Of a stretch of 64,000 nt of DNA, positions 49,197-61,700 are shown one piece after another. The stretch lies in NCBI GenBank assembly GCA_019843655.1, contig JACDQD010000007.1, forward strand, positions 28,734,816 to 28,798,815, written 5' to 3'. The position numbers and the translations under genes are program-made. The stretch is from Lethocerus indicus (lineage: Eukaryota; Arthropoda; Insecta; Hemiptera; Belostomatidae). The notes below the pieces were generated by a model. It ran no database searches. It was not told the origin of the DNA and was given only the letters and a program-made list of their open reading frames with translations. Numbering within the stretch: the stretch's first letter is position 1; each line of letters starts with the position of its first letter.

Positions 49197-52123
49197 TCTT
49201 CGTTGAATCAAACGGTGAACGGAAAAAAAATTTATTATAAGCTTTGTCTCTCTGCACCGTTGTCGCCTTTGTAAAAATGGCAAGATTTCAGCCCCAGTAT
49301 TTTTTCATTTGTAACGTACGGAGTATTGGATTTCGGTATTAACCTTAAAATCATAAACTACTTACCAAGTAAACGATTCTTATATCCGTCAGACTACTGA
49401 CAACCTCTAATTTACGTTAATAAAAACCGAAATATATACTTTGTTATAAATCTAGGGACAAGATCGTAACTACTGTTCGGTAACAAAAGTATCTATATAA
49501 TTGAGATAACTTCTTTACCACTCTCTATTGAATTAGTTTGTCTGGTACACTACACTCTAGTTCGTACTTTATTTGTATGAATTTAAAGTTAAAAAAAACT
49601 ATTGTTTTTTGTCAATACTATGTTAGTTTGAACGTAATTTCTCTTTTAGTTTAAAACGCACTTATAGTAGTTTGTTTGTATCACCCCACCCCTTCCCCGG
49701 TTTGTGTGTAACAAGAAATTTTTAAGTTTTTCTTAAGGAGAGCAATTGTTCGATATCATTTCTTTAGTATATTTTCCAGGTACATTTAGCCTGAATCCAA
49801 TCGAGAAAGTTGTGCCTCATTCTTCATAATTGCGATTCGATGATCGAAAGGGTATTAATTAAATAGTGCTATCGCTTTTTGCCAACTATATTTTCGCCCA
49901 GATTCTCTCTATTTACTCCCGGATGAAATGATCAATGATCCCGTTGATAAACTAGTTCTGATTAAGACTTGTAATGAGTTCCTTGTAATCGATTCATCGC
50001 GCTATCCTTTAAACGAAAGGTGTCCGAATTGATGTTAAGTAATTATTCGTCGTCAATTTAAATTGTGATAACGTTGTATATATAGGGATTGTTCTGTGAA
50101 AACCCTGAATTGGAACTAACATTTTCTTTTCATTGCGCTAGGAAGCTTTTCCTATTTTCCGTTACAACTAAGTACATCACAGTATGTCGGTGTGTAGGCC
50201 GAATAATAAATTCTCCTTTTTGGGAATGTCAATTATTTTAATTCTTCGAATTTTGTTTTTGTAAACTTTGTCCTTCGTATAACTCTCTAATATATCTTTT
50301 CTAGTATGTTTTTTTTTTAATTTTTAATTGAGAATCTATTAGTTGTTTACTGAATGGAATGTGATGTGATAGTAAAATTTACCTATCATTGTTACTAGTT
50401 GTTTAATATATTTTAATATAGAAATGGCTATTGTTACACTATTTTTCTATATAATAAAAGCAATTGCTATTGTGTAATTTGTAATTTGTCCAATCCGATT
50501 TTACCGTCATCAGATAATTCAAAACTTACTATAGCCGACAAACTGGTAGTATTACAAAGCTATATCTGGCCGTACAGCATAGAATCTTTTTAAATTTTAA
50601 CAAAACTATTAATATTTTACTTCTATTGAGACACTGAACGATCGGTTTCACCGAATAAAATATTTGTACAGACTGTAAATTAATCGGCTCTTGTTAAACA
50701 TTTAAAGGAGATTGAAAACGATGCAAGATAAATAGTGCAAATTTCCTGTCCTTCGTTCAGATGCAAGAAATTTGGATCTTTGGGGGGCAAAAATTATTTA
50801 TATTTTTTTTTATCAATTTTCATATAAAATAAGCCCTGTAATGTCCCGATCTGTTTGCTCCGCAGTGTCCTGGAATTTTGTGGTTTCTCCAGAACTGATG
50901 CCGGATATCTGCCATCGGAGAAATTTTAGACGGAAGAAAATATCGGAATCACAGAATACGGTTCCACTATTGAATTTGAGATATTTTTCAGACCGGCAGC
51001 AGGTAATTATATGTCCCTTTCGACAATGTAAAAACCTTGTTAAGTCTGAATAATTTAAGTTATTTGATTAATGTTAGTTTAGAATACCTGTTTTGTGAAT
51101 ACCTTAGGATTTTCTGTGTTTCTTTCTCCTCTCTCTTTCGCCGGTTCGGTCATTCGCCAGACCGGGGGTTTCGGCCGTTCGCCATCTTCAGTAGCGGCGT
51201 GTCGGCCACTCCGGAGGCGGCCCGAAAAACCGGCGAGAGGAGACAGAAGAAACGCACGAAATCCGTGAACAAAAGTTGGATGGAAAAGAAAAAAAAAAAG
51301 ACCAAATGTCTGTATAGAATTCTCTGTATAGAAATCCTCTGTATATCACCTGTACATTGTTTGCGTTTCGTAGAGTTTTCGGCGTAAACAGTCGAAAAAC
51401 AGTAGATAAAACCGAGCTAGGGGGATTTTTACGCAGAGATAGCGTATTTCTGGGGTTAACCAGAATCAGATTTCGAACGAGGATATCGGGAAATTTTCTG
51501 CGGTTTGTCCAGTGATAATACAACGGTGAATAGACAATTTTTCGTATCTTCTAATCGTATCGACTTAATATATTACACGGATCGGTAAATAAACGTATAA
51601 ATTGTTATATAAAATGTTGTTAAATTGGAAAATTCGTATTTTCTTTACGGCCGATTATGATGTCGCCCGACGACGTCGGCGCAATAAGAAAATGGCGGAT
51701 TTTATTCCGCCCGAAAAATTAAGCTTTTAGGCGCGTTTAATATTTGAATTTAATTCAGTTTAAACTCTGGCCACGATACGCAATTTGGTCGTAAAACCTG
51801 AAACTGAATTTTGGCAGAAGGAATTTATTATATCCTCTTCTGTTCGTTCTTGAGCGGCGACTGGAAGTGGATGAATGAAAGAAACCACGTTCCGGACGCC
51901 GTAGCGCGTAGAATTTTTTTTAATTCAATTTATCGTTCTAAATTAATAAATTCGTATTCCCCACTGCCGGAACGACGTTATCCCCCACTCCACGGCCGCT
52001 GTATTCTTAAAGGGACGATACGTCCACCGGCATCTCAATTCTCTCTGTTCGGTCTTGGAAAACGGAGTTTTTCTGTTTTGTTTTTTTTTGTTTTTTTCTC
52101 GAAAAAGTAAAATTGACTCGACA
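49197..52123. other. Spacer between phospholipase A2 and glutaredoxin 2
   Basis: No conserved coding segment found. The first ~1.5 kb may include a long phospholipase 3' UTR. One Penelope-like element at 51083-51268. A pyrimidine/T-rich stretch (52055-52105) precedes the glutaredoxin start codon; no promoter motif can be named. Confidence 0.5.
51083..51268. mobile_element. Penelope-like fold-back element, shortened
   Basis: Tail ATACCTGTTTTGTGAATACC, left half GCCGGTTCGGTCATTCGCC...CATCTTCAGTAGCGGCGTG, right half reduced to ACCGGCGAGAGGAGACAGA. Confidence 0.75.
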
Positions 52124-54356
52124 ATGAGTTCCGCTGAATATCAGAGCGCCGAAAAACTGGTCAAGGATCTGGTCGGTGCCGGAATCGTCGTCATATTTTC
52201 GAAATCCTACTGCCCCTACAGCAGACTGGCCAAGGATGTGGGTAATCTATAAATATTTTATTTGAAAATTTATTAGTTTAATAAATACCTGTTTTGTGGT
52301 CTGCGAGGGGTTGGAATAAGCCCGTAGGTTCGTGGTGTTTTCTGTCTCACTGCCGGTTCGGTCTCTCGCTAGACCGGGGTTTCGGCCGTTCGCCATCTTC
52401 AGTAGCGCTGTCTGTTAGTCCTCACTGCCCACTGTGTCACTGTCACTGTCACTGTACTGTGTACCCGAAAACATCATTTCAGGATGCCCCCCGAAAACAT
52501 CCGAAGTGCCGCGCTACTGAAGATGGCGAGCGGCCGAAAACGGAATTTTTATTCTTTCTATTCTTCCCCGCCCGCGGATCCAAATTTTTGCATCCATCGG
52601 ATTGATCGAGTCGCAACCCCTCGGACCTTTGCAAAGCGCCGATATAATTTTAGTAAAATAAAAAAAATTATACTCGAAATGCGCTTTAACAGAAGCACAG
52701 CGGGGAAACCTATTTTACTGCGCCAATTTTATTTCTCGACACGAAAAGAATAATTACTGTCATTTTCCTACTTCGCAATCGTTTTTAAACCGAAAACGAC
52801 AAAACGGTGTCCTTCGAATATTTTTATCGAAGTCCGGTAAAATTTCCGGATGAAAATTTTCGTCGTCGCTTTCAAGATTTTTATGCCAAAAAAAAATGGA
52901 CGTATTCGAAAATCCTTTAAAATTTGATATATGAATTTACAACCGGACTTAATCGATTTGCAATCTGACGATGTGTATAAAAATAATTTCGACGAAAATA
53001 ATTTACAATCGCTTTTAATTCGAATCTACCGGATAGAAAAATTTCCCGATTTAAAAAATTATGCGAAATCGACGATTCGTATTTTTTCCGAGCGCCCATT
53101 TATGCGAAAATAAAAAAACATTTTCGAGAATGAATTTCGTAAAATATAGAACGAGGTTGGTATGAAAATTTACAAAACTTGTCGAGGATCTCAGTGTCCC
53201 AAACACAAATGAATTATCGAAAAATTTTAACGAACGAATAAAATGAAAGATAAATTATTTTCCTTATACGTATAGTAATTGGAATTGTATTTTCTTTTTT
53301 TTTTGCCTTTTAAGAATTGTAAAATTTTTGTTCTCCGACACTATTGTTATAATAGCGTGTCGATAAAAAATAATTTTTTTCTATATTAAACGATATAAAA
53401 GCGCTATTTAAGTTAGATTGCGAATGTGCGGACCGCGTAAAAAATTTAATTTCTAAAACGGGCCGCCGTCCCCGGTAAAAGGTTCACCTCGCGTTAACTT
53501 TCGGTGGGATCCGCCTTACACCATCAATTGTTACTATTGTCAGTAACAGTAGTAGCTGCTGTTACTACTATTATTATTAATTTGTTTCAGGTGTTCAATA
53601 AAATGAATCAGGCCTACACAGTCATAGAAGTGGACGGTCGGAAAGACGGCTCTGAAATACAGGACGTTCTCTCCGATATGACTGGAGCGAGGACGGTAAT
53701 GTTTTTTTCTTCTTACAATATCCGATTTTGTATTACATTATATTTTATATATTTAAATTGTATCGTCTCGGCTGTGCGTCACGGCCGTCTGGATTTCGCC
53801 GCCGATTGCCGTCCTCGAGTTTCTTGGATCGTTTTTTTTCCGACCGTTCCGACTTTTTCGACTGAAAACGATAGTTTTCGATTGAATTTTAAAGCGGTAT
53901 ACCGAAATTTAACTGAATATTGTATTCATGAAAGTGTATAGTTTCGACGAAATCCAGACGGCCGTGTAAGGGGCGTGACGTCACAGACGGGCGGACGCGC
54001 ACAGCCTACTGTATAGATTCTCCTGACTGCATTTGTATGCATTAAATAATAAACCGGCCTAATATTTATTGTACGTACGTGCAATATTCGATTAAGCCCC
54101 CAATTGCATTTTTCTACGCAATACTAATTGATTTCTCCTGACTGTACATTTATAATACAGTATTTGTATGACGGTGACGCCGGCAAGATGGCGTCCGGCG
54201 GTTCCGCCAACTTTCATTATTGTAAACGATTTGAAAAAAAAAAACTTTTTATAATTTCAGGTCCCTCGCGTTTTTGTGAAGGGGAAATTCGTCGGCGGTG
54301 GGAGCGACGTCAAAGAGCTGTACGAATCCGGCAAATTGGCGAAATTATTGAAATGA
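52124..54356 (+). CDS. Glutaredoxin paralogue with CPYS active site, complete, 3 coding exons
   Basis: Exons 52124-52237, 53591-53695 and 54261-54356 join in phase 0 and encode 104 aa. The active site is IFSKSYCPYSRLAKD, so the second (resolving) cysteine of CPYC is a serine. Monothiol-type mechanisms use only the first cysteine, so deglutathionylation or Fe-S-related function remains possible. TVPRVFVKG and GGGSDVKELYESGKL (cis-Pro loop and glutathione-binding motif) are intact. Intron positions equal those of the paralogue at 41848 and exon 2 is the same length (105 nt). It differs from CGFS-type Grx5-like proteins, which are a separate class. The first donor is a weak GTGGGT; a better-looking GTAATC 4 nt further would break the frame. 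Reading frame is clean and motifs conserved, so not a pseudogene. Confidence 0.93.
52285..52545. mobile_element. Penelope-like fold-back element, right end truncated
   Basis: ATACCTGTTTTGTGGTCTGC, left half with GACCGGGGTTTCGGCC, interior CACTGTCACTGTCACTGTAC, right half ending GGCGAGCGGCCGAAAACGG. In glutaredoxin 2 intron 1, 48 bp after exon 1. Confidence 0.82.
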
Positions 54357-54942
54357 ATACGGTTTCACTTTCAGATTTCAACCCTTCGAAAATTCGGCCC
54401 CAGTTTGATATTACGAAATTCCGCAGTTACGGAAAATTACGAAGGCGTAAATTATTCAATACCATAAAGTCAAGTGTACTATTGTAATTTATTTCGAGTA
54501 AAATTGTATCTTTGTATTCTTGTTTCTTGATAAAATTGTAAGAAATATAATGTATATTAAGTGTGTACAACCTTTTTTTTATTTTGATCGAGGGGAGGTT
54601 TTTTTTTTTTTCTATATATATATGTATATATATTGTTCCGGTGTTACTCGTTTAATATTTTTAAATTTGTTTTATATCGAGAAAATAATAGAAATGGCAA
54701 AAACTCTTATAATATTAGAGATTGGAGCAAATGTAGTTCATTATTCGGCCGCTAGGTGGTAATTGCGATGATTTACTTTGCGTTAATTTAATTGCTTTAA
54801 CGGTTTAATTGTTTAAACTGGTGAATATTTTAATGTTTTAAAACTGTTCTGTGGTCGATCTCTAGTTCGTCTGGGCGAAATAAACAGTTTCGAAGATTTT
54901 TATCGACATTTTTTCGGGGCCTTCGCAGGGCCCGACTGACGT

Positions 54943-55670
54943 TTTCGCATCTATTAAAATTGTAAAACAGGAAAATGTTCTCTCTGTTCGCCTCCACATA
55001 TTTATAACCGACCGAATCTATCAATTACAACACAGTGCGGTTGTTTTGTTGGGGTGAAAAAAAAAATCACAAATAAGATAAATACGAAACGAGATATGCG
55101 CGCCACGGTGATGCCGTCTGGCGGCCAAATGATGAACTATTTTCCGTAACGTGATATTCGGCCGATAACAACTTTTGAGGAAAATTAAGTGAATAAATGA
55201 ATTAAGCGCATTAAGTGGAGTTTTCGCATCTATTAAAATTGTAAAATAGGGAATTTTCTCCCTGTTCGCCTCCATATTTATAACCGACTAAATCTATTAA
55301 TTACAACAAAGTGGTTGTTTTTAGGGGAAAAAATCACAAATAAGATATGTGCCCATAATTATGAAAGTGGTTTAAGTCAATTCAAACTTTAAATACAACA
55401 TTTTCATATGAAATCCGCGGAAAATTTCATATTCACAGTAAACTTCCATTAATCGAGACTAATAAAATTCTAAATTAAAATTTCGCGTAATATAAAAATA
55501 TTTGTTAATTTATTCAAAAGTAATTCGTTAAATATCTCGAAACAAGAAATATATGGCTTGGACCACTTTCATAATTATTGGTACATATATGTGTCGGCGA
55601 TGCCATCTGGCGGCCGAATAACGAACTATTTCGCATAACGTGGTATTCGGCCGATAACAACTGTTACTGG
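54943..55670. repeat. Tandem duplication interrupted by a MITE in the second copy
   Basis: Copies share TTTTCGCATCTATTAAAATT, TTTATAACCGAC..AATCTAT, AAATCACAAATAAGATA and TGGCGGCC.AAT.A.GAACTATTT, in the same order. Copy 2 continues after the 230-bp insertion. Confidence 0.8.
55352..55581. mobile_element. MITE with CCATAATTATGAAAGTGG ends
   Basis: Inverted ends CCCATAATTATGAAAGTGG and ACCACTTTCATAATTATTGG, 230 bp, AT-rich, no coding capacity. ATATGTG occurs at both borders and may be the target duplication. The uninterrupted first copy of the surrounding duplication shows the empty site. Confidence 0.75.
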
Positions 55671-55762
55671 AATTTAACTCGTAGATCGAATTTCAAACGG
55701 GATATAATCGAGGGATGTGACTCTTTTTTGGTGGAAAAAGAAAAACTGGGACAGAGGCCCCG

Positions 55763-55768
55763 TTTATT
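55763..55768 (-). terminator. Candidate hexamerin polyadenylation signal
   Basis: AATAAA on the minus strand starts 9 nt beyond the hexamerin stop codon (55778-55780). If used, the 3' UTR is very short. Confidence 0.4.
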
Positions 55769-55777
55769 TCGATCGGA

Positions 55778-58700
55778 TCAGGGTTTAAAGGAGTAGTCGT
55801 GATCCTGTTCGTGGTGTACGAGTATATCCTTGAAGTAGGCGTTGGGTATGCGCAATTCCTGGTCGTAGTGGAGCGGGCGGTCGAACGGGAAGCCGTACGC
55901 CTTGAAATCGTAGAATTTGGTGCCGCCGCACGTGACGAACGCCTCGAAATAGCGCTCCTTGTCGCCGCCCTCGTACTTCTCGGCGTAGGGCGTCACGATG
56001 GCGAACAGGACGAAAGGGCTGCCGGACGGCTTGCCCTTCGGCAGCTGGAGGTTCTGCGGGAAGCCGCACCTGAAGGTCTGGACAAGAGAAGAGGTGTTGT
56101 CAGAGGAGCGGGTCTCGGGTCGAGACATTATAGAGAAGGGCATATAGAGAAGGGCATATAGAGAAGGGCCTGCCTACCTCTTTGATGTTGGGATAACTCT
56201 TGGCGTACTGTTCCACCTGGCTCCTGAACGGCCTCGCCGAGACGTCGTCCTTCACGAACACGGACGACTCCTCCGAAGATCTAACGAACTCGTTCAGCCC
56301 TTCGCTGACTGCAACACCAGAGACAGAGACAGAGAGAGAGAGACATTGACGATTGTAAAAGGCTCGATAAAGACGCCATCCTCGGTGATGGCACTTTTGA
56401 CCCGTATCCGGGGCCTACAGAAAGCCCCGGAGCATCAAGTGCATCAAGCGCATCAAGTCCGTCAAGTGTATCAAGCGCATCGAGTGAATTAAGGGAACTA
56501 AGTGCATTAAGCGGAGTAAGTGGAGGAAGTGCTTTAAGTGTTTTAAGTGCTTTAAGTGCATCAAGAGCATCAAGTGCATCGAGAGCATCAAGTGTATCAA
56601 GAGTATCAAGTGCGTCAATGTTTTCAAGTGTATCAAGAGCATCAAGTGCATCAAGAGCATCAAGTGCATCAAGAGCATCAAGTGCATCAAGGGCATCAAG
56701 CGCATCAAGGGCATCAAGCGGATCAAGAGCATCAAGGGCATCAAGAGCATCAAGTGCATCAAGAGCATCAAGAGCATCAAGAGCATCAAGGGCATCAAGA
56801 GCATCAAGAGCATCAAGTGCATCAAGGGCATCAAGAGCATCAAGAGGCATCAAGAGCATCAAGAGCATCAAGAGCATCAAGAGCATCAAGAGCATCAAGA
56901 GCATCAAGGGCATCAAGAGCATCAAGTGCATCAAGAGCATCAAGTGCATTTAGTCCAGTGATGGTACTTTTGACCCGTATCCGGCCTACAGAAAGTCTCT
57001 AGGCCGGTGGCGTTTAAGCCCGATAATGGACGGGTAGAAGAGGAAACTGGATGAACGAGTGGATTTGGATGTGGAGGAGAGAGGCGGGAATGGAATTTGA
57101 GGAAGCGAGATTTTGCGACTTCGTCCCGACTGTCGGGGGTATGTTGAGGTCGTTACGGATTGTTCGGTTAGAAACATACCCCAAGGGGGGGGGGAGCATT
57201 AAGAGGATGGTACTGGAAGGACTTCCGACTGGAATGTTTGGATGCGAGCGATGTCGGATTTCTTGGCGTTATCCCCGAGCATAGTTCTATTCCGTATGTC
57301 CGTGTCGGTTTCAGTACAGCTTTATATACTGTCAGTTTGTCGTCTATTGTCAGTTTCGATGTCCTTTTCCGAAAAGAGGTCTCAACAGTCCAAATTGACG
57401 ATTTAGATCCGCTGTCGGGTGGACGTGGGCAGATTTAGAGCCATTTCACTTTCACCCTCCGTCGTTATCACCGGGACTGGATGTCGGAAATGTGCTCCCG
57501 GAGATTGGCGGTTGTAGTTGAGGGATTTCGGTCGGAGGATATGTGGGACTGTAGAAGGATATGTACTGGTATATCTGAGGTATATATTGTCTTCGGCTGG
57601 AGGGTAGTCGGAGGGAGATATAAATGTTAAAACTCACGTTCGACTGGGAATCTGTCCATCTCGAAATAGGCCAACCTCGACTGTTCGAGCGTGAGCTTGT
57701 GCCCCTCCGAATCGTATTTGGGGCCGATGAAGAGTCTGACCATCGCCTCTGTGCTCTCCTCGCTGGTCACCCTCAATTTAATATTGAACGGTCTCCTGTT
57801 CAACCTCGGCTGCGTCACGCTGTAGTGTAGCCTGTCCTTGTCCTCCCTGGGGCCGACGCCGAGGCCGTAGCTGACGTCGTACTCGAACGGCTCGAAATAT
57901 GTCGTCAGTTTGTCAACCTCCAACGAATTGATCTTGACTCCGTGACAGCCCAACTGTCGGCACAATCGCAATATTGACAATTAATACTGTGATGCCGGCC
58001 GCTAGCCATCTTCGGTAGCCCCATTTATCGGTGAAATCCGCAAATACTTGTCCCGGTAGTTCGGACGTCGGCTACTAGATAGAGCCACGGGTCGGACAGC
58101 GCTCATCGACATCTCTTATCACTTAGGACTTGGCTCAAGTCCGTAAATATAGAAATGAGTGAAAGCGAATTATGAAAGCGGTTCCAGAGGTGAGACAGAA
58201 ACAGACGAAATCTACAAAATTAAGGCCCTTTTTAAATATTTAACGGTGAATTTGGCCCTTCGGACTCCCATAACGCCAGTCGCCGGTCCCGATAGTTCGG
58301 ACGTCGGCCACCGGATAGAGCCACGGGTCCGGACAGCTCTTATCATTATCACTTGGGACTTGTCTCAAGCCCGTAAATATGGGAATGAGTGAAATGGAAA
58401 ATGTTGACAGCTAGAATTACCTCTTCTATTGTGTAGGGCGGCAGGCTCATCTTGTGGTGGTGGACGAATTTGACCATCCTCTGGAGGAATGAGAAATAGG
58501 CCGGGTCCCTGACGGTGGTCATCAGGTTGGCCGTCGCTCCGGAAACGAACTGCGAAAACAAAATTCCGAAGTCGAATATCAACGATTGCGACGTAATGAG
58601 TCGGAAAAAAGAGGACCATTCGACATTTTCTACAATTTCAGTTATGTTTAAGCATCGCTAAGATGGTGCCGTGAAAAAATTGTACTAACGCCATCTATCG

Positions 58701-61700
58701 GTGAAACGCGCAGTTATCATAATGAAGGTGATGCGGGAATAAAAAATATTTTTCGCCCTAATCTTTTTACGTTTTTAGGGGTTACACTTTAGTATATTCA
58801 TGGCACTGTCGGGATGACGCTAAATAAAAAAAAAAAAGTTCGTGTATTGAAACGAAATTATGTCCCGTTAAAATGTTTCCCCCAAAAGCCGGCCTCTACT
58901 GACGCCATCTATCGGCGAAATAGCCAGTCATTATAATAACCGTTGTGAGGATTAAGTTGATGGGGAATAAAACGATATTTTGGGGCTTAATTTTTTTTTG
59001 GGGTGGGCTTGTGGCGCTTACGTTCTTGTCGGTGTTGGTCTTGACGGCGTAGGCGAGAGTCTTGAGAGCGTCGAAATAGTAGGATCCCCTGTAGCCCCTG
59101 CCGTCTATAGAGTAGGCAGTGTCCAGCATGGCGCGGCCGATCATCTCCGTCAGGTCACCGGCCTCGTGGCCGAAGTTGAGCAGGCTGCCGTTGATCTGAC
59201 CCAAACAACAGTTGACATAGAGAGATTAATCAATCTACACTTTCGACACCAATCAACTCTGGAATCGAGTGCCCGACTGAGGAGATATTAGCGGCCGTAA
59301 AACGTCCATCCAACTCTGGCCGGTTCGGTCTTCCGCTAGGCCGGTTTCCGCCACCCGTCACCTTCGATGGCGGTGTCAGTCACCCTGGCCGACAATCAGA
59401 CGATCCACAAGCGAATTGGGTGAATTGGGTGCATACACAGTGAATCAAGGGTATCAAGTGCATCAATGGTATTAAGCGCATCAAGCGCATCAAGAGCATG
59501 AAGTGAATCAAGTGGAGTAAGACAAACAGGATGTGCTCCGGGAGGATGCTCCATCAGGAGCATCTAGTGTACCAAGAGCATCAACTGAATCAAGTAAATC
59601 CAGTGAATCAAGTATCCGGCATCGATAGCATCAAGTGAATCAAGTGCATTAAGCGCATCAAGGATGACGTGCAAGGAGGATGCTCAGTGCATCAGGAGCA
59701 TCAAGTGGTGTACCAAGAGCATTAACTGAATCAAGTGAATCAGTGAATCAAGGGTATCAAGTGAATCATCAAGTGCAAGAAGATCATGAGAATCAAGTGC
59801 ATTAAGCGCATCAAGGGCATCAAGTGAACCAAGGGCATCAAGTGAATCAATTGGAGTAAGAGAAACAGGATGTGTTCCACACAAGCGTCCCATGTGCCAA
59901 AGTGACTGACACCGCTCTACTGAAGATGGCGAGCGGCCGAAACCGGCGAGAGATGAGAGAGAGAGAGACAACAGGTCTACGGCATTCCTCCCACTGGCAG
60001 ACTCCAAAACGGTTATTCTAAATTATGAATTGTTGTTATATTTAATAGTTGTACTGACTGAGAGGAATGACTTGGCGTCGGTGGACTCGCCGAGGAAGCG
60101 TTCGTTCCTGAGGGACATCGTGACGCCGTACGGGTAGTAGTCCCTGATGTTGACGTTGTCAGGCCTAGTTATCATGTAGTTGCCCTTCATGTCGATAAGG
60201 TTCGGATTGAAACCGGCCTGCGAACAGAAAAGACAAAAAAAACCCTTCATCAAAGTCTCCATAAACAAAGTGCATTAAGTTGATTAAGTGCATTAAGTGG
60301 AGTAATTTGATTGAGTGCACAAAGTGTAAAAAGTGTAAAAAGTGTAAAAAGTGTAAAAAGTGTAAAAAGTGTAAAAAGTGTAAAAAGTGTAAAAGTGTAA
60401 AAGTGTAAAAGTGTAAAAAGTGTAAAAAGTGTAAAAAGTGTAAAAAGTGTAAAAAGTGTAAAAAGTGTAAAAAGTGTAAAAAGTGTAAAAAGTGTAAAAA
60501 GTGTAAAAAGTGTAAAAAGTGTAAAAAGTGTAAAAAGTGTAAAAAAAAGTGTAAAAAGTGTAAAAGTGTAAAAAGTGTAAAAAGTGTAAAAAGTGTAAAA
60601 AGTGTAAAAAGTGTAAAAAGTGTAAAAAGTGTAAAAAGTATAAAGTGCATAAAGTGCATAAAGTTGATTAAGTGCATTAAGTGGACTGAATAAGAGTGGA
60701 GAATTAAGACAAACAGGATGTGCTCCACAAGCGTCCCATGTGCCAAAGTGACTGACACCGCTCTACTGAAGGTGGCGAGCGGCCGAAACCGGTCTGGCGA
60801 AAGACCAAAGCAGCGATAGGAGAGGCTGGCGGACACTCTGTATATGTTAATTGATAATAAATGAGTGGTGGCTGACCTTGATGGGGCGATTCCACTGGAG
60901 GATGTCGACGATGGGCAGACAGTTGGCGAACCTCTCGAGTGTGTACCTGGCCAAGAGCTGTTTGTGGAAGTAGTAGAAGAGCTGGCCCCTCTCAGCCCAG
61001 TCCGGCTGGCCGTACCTCTGGCTGTTGAACCAGTTGGGCCAGTGCATGTGCCACCTGGCGTACAGGTCGTTCAGAGAGACGTCCTCCCTCCAATAGCTCA
61101 CCCGGTACTCCTCGACTTCGTCACCTTCGTTCCAATACTTCATCATGCCGCCGAACTTGCTGTGGTAGTAGAGCTCGTCGTAACCGGAGACGTTCACGTC
61201 CGCCTTCCACGTCACCTCACCTGCCCAACCAATTTAGCACACTTTAGCACTTACATCGCCGGTTCGGTCTTACGCCAGACCGCGGTTTCGGCCGTTCGCC
61301 ACCTTCAGTAGCGCTGTTTGTCAGTCAATATCGGCCCTTTGTGTGTTCTCCCACACTGCACTGTCCACTGTACAAGTGACAGTACAGGTGACGGTACAGA
61401 CGGTACAAGTGACGGTACAAGTGACGGTACAAGTGACGGTACAAGTGACGGTACAAGTGACGGTACAAGTGACGGTACAAGTGACGGTACAAGTGACGGT
61501 ACAAGTGACGGTACAAGTGACGGTACAAGTGACGGTACAAGTGACAGTACAAGTGACGGTACAAGTGACAGTACAAGTGACAGTACAAGTGACAGTACAA
61601 GTGACGGTACAAGTGACAGTACAAGTGACAGTACAAGTGACAGTACAAGTGACAGTACAAGTGACACAAGTGACAGTACAAGTGACATACAAGTGAAAGG

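Larger units (their letters stand above)
54357..55777. other. Convergent spacer between glutaredoxin 2 and hexamerin
   Basis: No coding segment found. It contains a direct duplication (about 54943-55170 and 55212-55670) whose second copy is split by a MITE (55352-55581), and a partial inverted third copy near 54735-54760. Confidence 0.6.

Noticed and set aside
52124..54356. Second glutaredoxin as a pseudogene because of CPYS
   Set aside because: Frame, splice sites and all other motifs are intact, and CxxS active sites are known in functional glutaredoxins.
56281..57002. Long open frames of repeated LDA or ASR residues on both strands
   Set aside because: They are translations of a 9-bp minisatellite, open in several frames at once, inside a hexamerin intron. 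No conserved protein feature.
61371..61690. CRISPR-like regular short repeats
   Set aside because: The 12-mers are contiguous with no spacers, and the context is insect nuclear DNA.
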